64,000 nucleotides of DNA from Bugulina stolonifera (lineage: Eukaryota; Bryozoa; Gymnolaemata; Cheilostomatida; Bugulidae). The stretch covers positions 6,271,504 through 6,335,503 of the forward strand of contig OW285191.1 in the NCBI GenBank assembly GCA_935421135.1, read 5' to 3'. The translations under genes and the position numbers were made by a program. Shown here one piece after another: positions 1 through 12,300 of the stretch. How positions within the stretch are numbered: position 1 is the stretch's first letter; each line of letters begins with the position of its first letter. The notes below the pieces were generated by a model. It was not told the origin of the DNA. It saw nothing but the letters and a program-made list of their open reading frames with translations, and ran no database searches.

Positions 1-427
1 CTATGGTCTGCTATGTGCAGCATTTGATACACTGAGTTTTGAACAAAGGGTCAAGGTGGCGAAGAGTAGAGTGTTTCCAACTTTGTTTCTGCATCAAAAT
101 TTCTCGGAGACAAAGCTGGTGATGTACAATGGCTGTGTTGCTCAAGCTTAGTTAATGTTTAACATGAGCAGCACCAGTCGATTTTTACAGAGTTATAGGC
201 TGTGGTAAGACAGAGCAGTAGTACTTACTGGATTGACTCCAAACCTTTAAGTACATCAGTGATAGCAATTCCCAGTTCTATCCCCTACATTTACCTCACT
301 GTTTTTTGTTGTTGTTGCTGTTAGTCACGTGACCTCTTCAGTTTCCTGCAGGAAACACAAATAGTCCATATTATAGTTGAAACTGAACTGCCCAATTGGT
401 GGCTCAAAGCAAATATATATATTACAG
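1..427 (+). other. Intron of MGAT1 (upstream part), no exon recognised
   Basis: This stretch precedes the first visible MGAT1 exon. I find no segment that translates into the MGAT1 region before the EDD motif and ends with a donor of the required phase (one G of a split Asp codon). The earlier exons therefore probably lie outside the window. A polypyrimidine stretch and TTACAG at 422-427 form the acceptor. Confidence 0.6.
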
Positions 428-2459
428 ATGATCTGAACATATCTCCAGACTTTTACGAGTATTTTGAAGCTACGTATCATCTACTTGTTGAGGATCCCAC
501 TCTATATTGTGTGTCGGCATGGAATGATAATGGAAAAGCTAAGAATATAGAGGATAATTCAGGTAACTCTACTCATGCAATGATCTCTTACAATCTATCA
601 TGGATAGTTTACGTATTTGTAACAGTCAGGCAGTGGACATTGAGACTTGTAATCACTTTTGAGTGCTATGTACATGTACATGTATATCACGCCTGGCTAA
701 CGTACGATACCTAATGATCTTACTGACTAGCATATCATGTTACCTGACAATCTTATTGATTACAGAATTACTCTATCGATCTGATTTCTTCCCTGGGCTC
801 GGTTGGATGATGTTGGACACACTCTGGGATGAGTATCGGCAGACATGGCCTGTAGGGTATGTCACTATAATCGGTATATTATTTGACTTCAATAGCTAGT
901 AAGAGATGTACGATGACGGATTATCATGGCAACATAAATACAATACTAAATATCAGTGCTTGTGTTTTTATGCAAACAAACAGTAGCGTTACGTATTGTA
1001 TGGGTATACTTTTAGCGTTTTTGTAGTATTATTGTTTCTATTTTTTCTTAGCTTCTGGGATGATTGGCTTCGGCAGGAACCACAAAGGAAGGGGAGGTCT
1101 TGTATACGCCCCGAGATATCACGGACACATACATTTGGAGAGAAAGGAGTTAGCTTGTATGTAGTGCCATTTTAGCTCTTCTGCACGTATTTAAAACATA
1201 GCGATATCATGGCGTGGTATACTGCAGCCTATTCCTAATAGTTGCATTAATTTGTATTAAAAATCTGACAGGCTGAACACTTACAGTACATGTATATTCT
1301 TTAACTTCTGACTAGAAGTACGCTATGATAAGATTCTACCATTGCTATAATATGTCTATGTTGTAGAGGCAGTAAAGTTCTAACATTACTATAATATGTC
1401 TATGTTGTAGAGGCAGTAAAGTTCTAACATTACTATAATATGTCTATGTTGTAGAGGCATGTTCTATAAAAAGCATCTAAAGTTTATCGTATTAAATGAG
1501 AGGAAGATAGAATGGACCAAAAAAGATTTATCTTATCTTATGAAGGCAAGTTAAGCAATGTTATGCATTCTAAATTGACTAGTATAAACAATTTATAATG
1601 TACTTGTTAGCAGAGTTGAAATAATAAGGCATAACCGATTACAGAATTATTTTGGAGTTGTCTTTTCCAAAAGGCACAAATGTTCTTTGTAAACTATTAT
1701 TTAGATAGGATAACAGCTCACTAAACTTGCTACTATTTCGACTCTCTAATTTTTGGTATTTTGTACATCGGTAGATTATAGTTAAATTTTTAACTATTCA
1801 GCTCTGATGTTTAACTCTTATCTTGATGTTCCTTATATTTCTAGGATGCGTATGATAAGATATTTATGGAGGCGGTGAATAACTCCCCTCTAGTCAACTT
1901 AAACCAGGTTGAGACTGTTGCTCGCGAAAAAAGGCATTCCTCAGTTCGTATAACCTACAGGGATAAAAAGAATTTTAAAGATATAGCTAAAATCCTGGAT
2001 ATAATGGATGATTTCAAGGTACGTTATTGTACAAACATAATATATACATATATAAATAGCGGGTCAACAAGTAATTATTATAAAGACAACCAAGCTGTAG
2101 CATTGAACGGAATATGTAATTATTTTTCAAGGGAAACAAATGTGTGTGTTCGGGACAACTAACATTGGAAATGAATCAAGGAGTTGCCCTCTCTTTAAAA
2201 AAAGGCATTTCTAGCATCACTTCTTTTGTGCGTTAATCTGCTATACCATGTGGTTTCTTTGATTATGACTGAATCATAAAGAAATGGTATCCAAGTGAAA
2301 CTAGGAATTTTCCTTTCTTGTATATTTTCTTGCTATTTATTGTAGGATGGAATACCCAGGACAGCATATTTAGGTATTCTGACAATTTTCCACAATGGGA
2401 TACGTATCTATTTAACTCCCCCTGAGGGCTGGCAGAAATATGATAGAACATGGACGTGA
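428..2459 (+). CDS. MGAT1: Alpha-1,3-mannosyl-glycoprotein beta-1,2-N-acetylglucosaminyltransferase (GnT-I), C-terminal six exons
   Basis: GnT-I is a Golgi type II membrane enzyme that adds GlcNAc from UDP-GlcNAc to Man5GlcNAc2, the step that opens hybrid and complex N-glycan synthesis. Exons: 428-562, 766-856, 1052-1156, 1455-1545, 1845-2018, 2346-2459 (stop TGA 2457-2459), giving about 235 residues of the catalytic domain. Visible family motifs in order: [13 protein letters not shown] (after the EDD metal site, whose first residues lie upstream), [51 protein letters not shown], and the C-terminal block [12 protein letters not shown]. Each lines up with vertebrate MGAT1 in the same order. 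Phases agree across all junctions. The intron after 1545 starts with GCAAGT, a GC-AG intron. The acceptor at 1454 lies in a 44-bp tandem repeat. The N-terminal membrane anchor and stem are not in the window. Confidence 0.95.
1333..1459 (+). repeat. 44-bp tandem repeat carrying the MGAT1 acceptor site
   Basis: Three units of 44 bp are seen; the shared TTGTAGAGGC occurs at 1361, 1405 and 1449. Every unit holds a pyrimidine-poor tract followed by TTGTAG and AGGCA. Only the last copy runs into coding sequence (exon from 1455). The first two are decoy acceptors followed by non-coding GTAAAGTT. Confidence 0.9.
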
Positions 2460-3381
2460 CGCTGGTTAAGAGATGACCATTCACATGTACATTGCTCACA
2501 ATAATAGGAGTATTATCAGTTCCTGTTTATACAAAGTCAAAATTCTATAGATATCATAATTAGAGGCCTTATTTTAGTATCAAATTACTGGATGTTAATA
2601 TATTTTCAAAGTTTTATCGAGTCTGGTTTATTGATTGCAGTATATGTAGGCTATAATAATAATAATTTATTAACTTAATTTAATTATTTTGCAAAATTTG
2701 AGTACTGGTAAAACCTGTATATATAGGCGACATAATTATAGAGTACAGGAAGGGTACGCTGAGTTGAGTTTATATATCGGTTCCACTTCTAGCACTCTAC
2801 ACATAATTTGCATTAATATCTATTTTTTACTAGTCAATGTAATGTAGGTTGATCATTCTGATGAAGTGTGTACAAAGGTTCACATTGAAATCTAACTGTT
2901 GAAATTGTTATTACATGAATCTTTTGTCTTTAGACTGTTGCAATGCAATAAGGTGATGTTTCTTTTGGTGATTAGGTCAATCTAAATGTTCTATGAGTAT
3001 CAATGATGGTTAGTTTACCAGCTAAGTAGCTCCTACAATTACTTGAGATCTTAATAAATCAAGTTACCTTTCTTATTTTACTCAGTCGGCTAATTTAAAC
3101 AAGGAATTTTATTTTCTTCATCCAAATAATTCAGACGCCAAGAATTTTGATGCTGTGAAGTTATCCCATAGAGATAACTCTATGAGTTATCCTCTCCGTT
3201 AATGTGGGGCTTCAGTAAAGTTACAACCAATAAGAATGTAGAAGACACTTTGCCCAATGGTAGCTTAGAATACGTACTGTCTCATCTAGCAATATTAACT
3301 TCTTTGTGGTTATAGCTGCTAGGACTAGTTGTGCTAACTGGTGTGAAATAGTAATATTTTAGCCAAATAAATACAAATGTG
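2460..3381 (+). promoter_or_regulatory. MGAT1 3' region and MEMO1 upstream region
   Basis: No exon was found here. The first AATAAA after the MGAT1 stop is at 3053-3058 and is the likely poly(A) signal. Before the MEMO1 ATG there is a cluster of GATA-type words around 3161-3195 (TTATCC, GATAAC, TTATCC) with a short inverted repeat, and CCAAT words at about 3226 and 3255. These are compatible with a proximal promoter but are only motif matches. Confidence 0.4.
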
Positions 3382-6300
3382 ATGGCTGCAGCATCTAATT
3401 CTCAGCGCGCTGCTTCTCATGCGGGCAGCTGGTACACATCAGACGGTAAGGTGACCACCAATACGGAATTAGCATACACTAACGCAACGCCCCAGTACTG
3501 TGAGTGTCACACTCACAGTACAGTAGTGTGTGCATGTCATTAATAAAATAAATAAATCGCATTTAAATTCATTCATCAGGATCATTCGATTCAAAAATCA
3601 ATTCTTCTTTTTATTGGACTATTACCAGAGCTGGGTCCAAGTCAAAGATTTGACTTGATTTCCCAAGGCAAGTCACAAGTCGACTTGACTTGGACTGACT
3701 TGCTAACAGAACATGTTCTGTTGACTTGACTTGACTTTGACTTGCACATTGACATTAACTGATTAAGGATTAATGTGACTTGACTTGACTACTGACTTGG
3801 ACACATGAATGACTTGTGACTTTGACTTGGTTTCTGTCAAGTATATATGGAAGATAAATATAATATTTTGTACAGTCTCAACCGTAGTGCCAATATGAAT
3901 ATTACTATACTTACTAATACATCGTCATATAGGCTAGTTGCCATAATTGTATAATAATATGCATGCCACACTACACCTTGGCATGGTTTTTTATGCATTA
4001 GAATGTCTACTAAGAGAAAAAAGTGATGTTTTGGAAATTGTAAAATATTTGAAGTTGTCTTCCATTTGACTTGCATTTCGACTTGCAAGTAGGCAAGTCG
4101 ACTTGACTTGACTTGTGCTTTGTATGAGGGCTGACTTGACTTGACTTGAGGCAGCACTGACTTGACTTGGACTTGACTTGCCTCCAAAATTTTAGAAATG
4201 ACGAGACTTGTTGACTTGCAAGTCGACTTGGACCCAACTCTGACTATTACCATTATAATTTAATTATAAAATAATGCATGCGGTTATAATTATATTCGCT
4301 ATTACATCAAGGAGTAGCTCTCGGGCTCCTTGATTACACTATGACCAATAAATAAGAATATATTCTAAAATATAAATTTTGTTTTTCTTACCTTAATTAA
4401 TCGAGTTCTTATTCTTTTCTCTAAAATAATATGTGATGAATCTAGCCTAAGGGTTCGGCCTCAATATCATAAATGAGTAATTTAAGGCTTTTCCAAATAG
4501 TTGTTTATAACCTGAAATAGCCTACAACAATGAACATGAGCGATAAACCCAAAACTAAGTTCTTTACAACAAATCACCTCCTTGTATCTGAGGATGTATG
4601 CAAATGCATAGAATCTCATTGATCCTATCTCGAGGTCCTACCTCAGATGATGTCATTACACCATCGCCGTCGATGATTATGGTAATTTGGTTGCCGTTAG
4701 TCCTTTTTCGTTCGTTCGTTCATCAACATAAAGCATTCATTTTAATTGTAAAGCAGCTAGCCAGGGGGATCTAACAAGGGGGAGGAGAATGCTAATAAAC
4801 AGTTCCAATCCTTGGCAGTCTTCACAAAGAAAGATGGCTGGTGGTGTTTTGTGTTCGAGTGAGGTATCCTGCATAGGTGCTGATGCGGTCTGATAGACTT
4901 TGACCTGGATGGTTTGAGGTACTAAGTGATGGTGTTTCCGCTACCCGTACTGAAATGCATCTCTCGGAATAGCTTTAGCCTCCTCTACCTTCTACGATCT
5001 TCCAATGTGGCCCATCCTAGGGTGTTTATCAAGGCTGAAACATTGGTGGTATGGTCAGTACGTCTTATCCCACACACGAACCTTGCTGCTCTCTGCTTTT
5101 TAGCTTCAATATAAAACAGCTTGCTTTTCGCTGTATCATCTCAATGCCCCTAGTGAGATACTCTAGCGGCGTATCACACTCTGATGCGGCATATTCCACA
5201 TGTGGTCTACAGAGACTTGTGCATGCTAGCAATTGTGCACTGTAGCCTACTTTGGCCCCCTATATGTTCATCAAGCTTCAAATTCAACTGTAAGGTCACA
5301 CCAGGATATTTTATTTCGTTTACTACTGGCTGACGAGTGTTTTTTAAGCCTATAGTGAGCATCAGGGGAGGTTACCAATGTAGAAGACTCTAGCCTGCCG
5401 AGGGTTATCGTGCCTCTACTCACTCTGTGGGCTTGTCAGAATCATTTATTATGAAGCTATTATAATAGCTGGGACAAGCATGTACTGTAACATCAACAAC
5501 AACAATATGTGGTGATGATTCCAAAAATTGTCACTACCAATCAGACTAATATAATAGCTGAGACAGCAACTATTATAATATTAACGTCAGCAAAGGGTGG
5601 GGATGATTCCACAGGCTGTTGCAACCTAAAAAGAGAAGGATATATTATACCAGTCAGCACAACAATCGGTACTGTTGTATTAGTTGAGATTAGCAGCTAA
5701 TACAACATCAACTGAGACAGCAAGCAGGGATGAGTCAACAAGCTGCCACAACCTCTTTAATGACTTGTGCTATTACTTTACTCGGAGCCCTCTCGACCTT
5801 GTTAGAGAGAAGAGTCTGGTCTAATGAACATCTTATCATCTTGTAGAATCATACCTGAGTTTAGATGAATTGATATATTATAAATGTGATGACAAAGTTT
5901 GTTTACAGTTAACTTTCCACTTCGACAGCTCTAACCAGACTGAATCATATTATAAAAAATGGGTGTATAAATGTCAAATGGTCACTAGACAACTAATTGA
6001 GAAAACACTACTGACAGGCTGAAAATGCATATAGCAGAAATTTAGCAGCAAGTAGTAGCTCGAAAAATCTATTACGCTAATCTAAAAACGGCTAGAGATG
6101 CTCATATCAGAATATAAATTTCCAGCAGCTAGAAGTTACTAGCAAAATCTATCACACCGAGAAGAGGGAATGAGTTGTGGTTAGACCTCTAGTAGTTCAA
6201 AATGTATTTCTCATCTTCCTCTACCACAGGTGGAGCTAATAGGTAAACAGATTTTTCAAAAGCACTTTTTTACATCAAACTAGTTGTTGTGGTAGTTGTA

Positions 6301-9300
6301 CCTTGGGCCCGATTCAAAATAAAACTTCCCATTGCTCTTTTAGAGCACTTAGTAACATAAGAATCAGCATCACAACTTATACTATTTTTGGTAGAGAACT
6401 GACCAAATTGATTAAGATCATGTATACAGCCACTTGTAGCAGCAAGTGTTTGACCAGTGATGTCACAAAATCATGTTTACAATAGACACCTTTATACCTA
6501 GGATCAACAAAAGTAGCTCCAAGTAACAGTTGTGTTATATGATTTTAAATCTAAATAATAGATACACATCTCAAAAATATCATAAATGTCCAACTATTTC
6601 TTATACATCTTGCCATAATTTTACTTGTTGATACTATTGTCCCTAGTGTGTATAGCAGTACCTTTCTATATAACAAATCATTCTTCACACATCACAGAAA
6701 ATGAGGTACATACATGTAGTCTAATGTTAAATAGCAATAAAGTTCAAATATTTAACCAACAAGTTAACTCATTTTAGTGTTCCTTACGGCTTTTTTACAT
6801 CTAGCAGCCAGGTCATCTGATCATAGTATTTATACTTTGGTAGCAAATATGCAGTTGCAGCACCACTTCGTGATGCTGCCTCCCTCTTGTTTACATTCTT
6901 TCGAAAGGCATCTCTTATATTTTCCCACTTGGTCAATGCAGTGGTGGAGTCTCTAATGGTCAAGTTGTATTATTACTCTAATTTATATGTTGTATCTATA
7001 TAATTATTTTTATGCATAATTATTACAATATTTAGAAATTTTTCAATCTATTATAGGCCTATACTTAGTAAAAATAATGTATAAAAATCACACAACCATA
7101 ATATACTGTACTAAATCTTCCTGTTGGATGAACATGTATGTATGAGGTAATGTTGTTTTAAATGTAAATTTACATTGAAACTCTGAGTTTCAACTAGATG
7201 AGTATAATAAAATATAATAGTTTGCAATCACATTTTCACATGGCAAGAAAGATTACCTGTGTTCACTTGATCCATTATGCAATAGCCAACTTCTACCATT
7301 CCCTTGGCTATCTCCTGCCAAGACCTTGCTTTATTACCTCTGGCATTCTTATAGCTTTTGTTGTTTGTCATAAGAGCTTTGGATGCTGCATCACTTGCTC
7401 AATGAGCAGCTCCTGCTAAGAGCGATTGGCAGGATCAATTTGGATTTCAGACTCTTAGTCAGACACAATGATAATGAATTAGATGAAAAAGTAGTTAGAG
7501 TGAGTGAGCAAGTGAGTCCGACTACTTTCAAAATTTGTTTAATATGTCAAGTCACTTTCAAGGTAGATCAACCAATCAAAATCCATGGCCAGTATTTTCG
7601 TCGGTGCATGCACTTGAAAACATCCAACACAAACGAAATTTGGCCGACCAGAGTTGAACTCAATTGCAATTACTGCCGATGACCGGTTTGACCCTCAAAA
7701 CCAGACCTGGCTAGCAAACCTGCACAAATTCCTGCCTTTGTGGATGAACCTTACCCCTTTGAGGATAAATTGAGTGTTGCATAACATACTTCCCAGGCCC
7801 AATTAATTTTTCAAACATCAAATACAGGTTCACATATTGAACTAAAGCATTGATTGATAACTCCAGTACTACTTGAGATATCTTAGTTCTGTTTTTTGCT
7901 TCACATAGCACACATAATTGTACATTATTGCCACTTTTCTATGGTATCTATTGTATATGTAAAAATAGTATTTCTAGCTGCAAAGCAACCATGCCATGTT
8001 TAGCACACATCGAATCACTCTGTTAATACACTGATATCTAACCAAAATTTTAAAGTTTCATAAAAAGCGGTGGAAAACATGGGGAATATTATATCTAGCA
8101 ATGCTAATGAAGTTAAACTAAATCTAAACAGTGAACAGGGGTGGGAAAAAAATTGTATCAGTTCCCTCATATTATTGTCTTGGGAAAGGATAGAAACTAC
8201 ATGTTATATACTATTAATTATCTGATGATTCCTAACTCCATTGTAATATTGTCAAATATCAGCCTTTGAAGTAGGGTGCTGGACAGAGGGTTGTGTCACC
8301 ACAGTCATGACAGCAGTACATGGTCTCACTACAGACTCGAACTCTCAAGCGCTTATTCTGTTTATTGCAGAATCTACATTGTCTGAATTTACTTACCAGT
8401 TACTTCAGAGATTGGGTTTTGAGTAGGGAAGTGATTACTGGGGTTTCGTTTGACCAGGCTTGATCCCATTGGTTTAGGTCGTCCTGCAGATCCTCTTCTG
8501 CACTGAGTGTCAGGTCCAGCTGTGTGTAGCAGCTGGTCAATCAGTTGCAGCCGAAAAGTTTTTATATCATGCTAGCAATTTTGTACGCTCTTTCATTTGA
8601 TAGAATGTCATTGTCAACAAAATGTAGTCCTTTTAGAATTCGTAAAAATTTATTACAAGACAACATTTTCAAACATGGGTGTTGCTCTCTTGGGATCTGT
8701 CAACCAATGGGACTTTAGTGTTGGCTTTTTTGCTATTCCTGTTAGTATGACCAAAGCGAAATATCGCTCTAGGTCAGTCATGCCTATTGCTTCCCAATTA
8801 TTCATGAACTGTGCACCAAACCTGCTCGATTTTATGACTGATTTGGAGATAGTTCTGCGGCGTGATGAGGACTCGGATCAGTGAACTTTTTTTGACAAGT
8901 TTTTTCTTGCTAATATCAAGTACTAGTGGTATATGGCAGGCTTCTAACAGTGCATCAGTTAGCACTTCCTAATTTAGATTTTCATTAGTCGACACATAGA
9001 CAGATACACGTATACAGCAGAAGTCTTGGGGTTTTGGTTAGTGTGTTGTTGCTATTGGCTACTGCATTTTCAGCTTGGTTGTTTGACTTCAGCGCCAGGT
9101 TTGGTATTGAACGTTTCTGTAGCAAGTATTGTTTTCTTTGCATCGGTCTTCCTGTGTAAAGCTTTAGGGTGTCCTTTATGGCATATATTACATTTGGCCC
9201 TGTTTTAACATTGGTTTGACTGGTGACCACCTCTCAAGCATCCAAAGCATAGTCTGCTATTCAAAACAAGGTCATTGTCACTATAGTCGGAGATAATCAA

Positions 9301-12300
9301 GTGACACACAGCTTGGTCTATCTAGTGCAGAGAAGATGATGTAGTGTATAGTGTGATATATCCTTGTTTATTACTGAAGCTTAACTGATTACTATAAAAA
9401 TTGTGCCTGCTTATATATATGAGGAGAATGTTCGAGTAAGTTCTCCACCAAAATATTACATCAATAAAATGACAATTAGTCACAATCAGCTGAAAGAATA
9501 TTCTACTACATTCCAGAGTATACAAGTACTTTGTAGTAATAAACAATTATAGTAATAGTATAATTATAATGGTAAGAAAGGTATGCTAGTATAAACAATG
9601 TATGACTCATCAATGCTACCTCTCATATAACATCAATATAAATGGATGAGGATGTTATAACATGTATATAAATAATAGTAATCCCACATTAGGCCCATAA
9701 GGCTAGTACAACAGGAGAGTCTACATGTTTTGCTCAGAATTTGTGACAACCCCCATTTGAGAGGAATTATTTTAATAACTGTGCACTACTATTAAAATTC
9801 TGAGTCAATTCTACTAAGGTAGTCAACTCCAATGTTATCCATTGTCAACTCGTTTGCTCATCTTGTACCTGCCCCCTTTGTCGAACCTACGGTCAGGATC
9901 AGACGGTGACTTCACACCAGGTATATTTCCAATTACCAGGTCATATATTGGATCATTCATGACTATCGCTGGCACCATCCCCGAGTAATGTGGTGTCCTG
10001 ATTTCTATGCTGGCCACTGAATATTGTTCAACCGCGTTATTGACCAATCTAACTTTTCTTTTTGCTCTCGTGCACTGCTCGGGCTTAACGAGTAGTTCTT
10101 TAGCCACCACTGCTGTACTACCTGTGTCTCTTACTACTTCAGTGGGTTGATCATTCACATAACCCATCCTGACATTGACATTCTCTTCACCTATCCCTAT
10201 CGGTTTGCAGCAACCAATAGTGACATATCTTCGTCCATCTATCTCAATCTCTTAAGGTGGTTTCTTCTTATTAACTACGTCTCTCCTAGATTCATCATTT
10301 ATGTGAACTAGCTGCTTGACAGCACCAACCTGTTTAGTTGTCCTATCAGTTGTCCTGCATTCAGAGGTGTTATGGTTGTTCATGTTACAATTGGAGCAAA
10401 ACTTTTTACTTCTTTTGTAACAATCTCTCGCTATATGGCCTTTCCCTGAGCATAAATAACTACCTTCACTTCTTGGGAAGTTGTTGCTCGATACAGTATC
10501 TGCTTCATCCGGTTTGTTGATTTTTTTTTGGATTTTGCTAGTTTGCGACCTCTTGCATGCAGATATTTGGATGCTGCATGTGTTAAATCTTCTTTGTTTG
10601 TAAAGACCATCTGGTTTAGATGCACTGCCAGGTCGGAGGGACATGATATAAATTGTTCCGTGACGACAAGTTGTTCAATATCTTGACTCTGTGAAAGTTG
10701 TACCCACTTTTTGCAGTAGTCTCCAAGTCTTGTGTAGAATTGTTGAGGTGTCTCATCCTTATGTGCTTCAGAGTGCCGAAATTGTTTTCGGTAACCTTCT
10801 TCGGTTAAGTTGTATCGTTCTAACAGAGCTTCCCTGACTTTAGCATAAGTCTTCCTATCACTTGGGGCTAGGCGTGTGAGGCATCAGCGGCTTTGCCTTG
10901 TAAGTATTGGCTCAAGTGGAAAGACCAATCACTCACCTCCCAGTTATAGCACTCGGCAATCCGCTCAAATCTTTCCAGATAACTGTCCATGCTGTCGACC
11001 TTTTCATCGAAAAATGGAATTTTTGGTTTGGGTCGATTATTGATTTCTAACCTTGTACTTTCGTGCTTGGATTGTTCTAGGCTTGTGCTGGCTTCTTAAT
11101 CTCTAGTTCATGAGCCATACATCTTTCTTCTGCCTCTCTTTGTTGTGCCAGCTCAGCCTCTCGCTGTTTCTGTTCAGCTTCTCGTTGTCTCTCTTCAGCC
11201 TCTAGCCTCAACTTCTGTAGCTCTCTATCAGCTTCTGTCTTCTGACGTTCAGATTCTAACTTAGCTTTGTGTTCCAGTCTGCGCTCTTCCCGTTCCATAT
11301 CTTTTTCTACTATTGATGAATTTTTATCCATCAATTCTACCAGCTTCTGATCTATAAGTCTAAGATCCTTGCTCATTTGACTTACTTTTTCCAATAATGC
11401 CATCTTTTTCCTGCAGCTATTAGTATCCGGTGTATGCTGACGTTGTTAATCTCCCTGTCTGCGACTGATGACTTCCCGGAGCAGCCCCCAATTGTCACAA
11501 GAAAGTTGTACTTGTGAGAGTTCGGTAAAGTCACTGTAGTCAGAGATAATCAAGTGACACACAGCTTGGTCTATCTAGTGCAGAGAAGATGTAGTGTATA
11601 GTGTGATATATCCTTGTTTATTACTGAAGCTAAACTGATAACTATAAAAAATGTGCTTGCTTATATATATGAGGAGAATGTTCGAGTAAGTTCTCCACCA
11701 AAATATTACATCAATAAAATGACAATTAGTCACAATCAACTGAAAGAATATTCTACTACATTCCCGAGTATACAAGTACTTTGTAGTAGTAAACAATTAT
11801 AGTAATAGTATAGTTATAGTGGTAAGAAAGGTATGCTAGTTTAAACAATGTATGACTCATCAATGCTACCTTTCATATAACATCAATATAAATGGATGAT
11901 GATGTTGTAACATGTATATAAATATAGTAATCCCACATTATGCTCATAAGGCTAGTACAACAGGAGTGTCTACATGTATTGCTCAGAATTTGTGCCAATC
12001 ATGTTTTTCTTGTACTGTGAGTTTACCTAGGTTTCTACACACATTGGTTGCCTGAGTGCTATTTTCACAGAAAGGCGGAGAGGTTGGGGGTTTCTATTAG
12101 TTGTGTTGGTTACAAAACTGGTAGCTCTTCCATGTTTTCTAGTTTTATTTAGTTCAGGAACTTTAGAAGTTTGCAAGGTACATGTATCTGGGTCATTCAA
12201 TACCTCTGCTTCTATTTGCACAAACCCCACAAATTCACTGAATGCTGGATATTGCCCATGTTTCTTTTGGTGTGAGGTGGCCTCACGTTTCAACTTATGT

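Larger units (their letters stand above)
9276..11997 (-). mobile_element. Gag-protease-only Gypsy-type LTR retrotransposon, inserted in the BEL gag
   Basis: Two direct repeats bound the element: 3' LTR 9276-9748 and 5' LTR 11493-11997 (minus orientation). LTR ends are TGTCACAA and TTGTGACA (one end mutated to TGGCAC). Flanks on the plus strand are GTCAT (9271-9275) and ATCAT (11998-12002), a 5-bp target duplication with one mismatch. Next to the 5' LTR the minus strand reads TGGGGGCTGCTCCGGGA (11490-11474), a primer-binding site close to that for tRNA-Pro. A purine tract AAATGGGGGT abuts the 3' LTR (about 9749-9758). The interior holds gag and protease only; RT, RNase H and integrase are absent. 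The LTRs differ by several substitutions and a deletion, so it is not recent. Confidence 0.85.
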
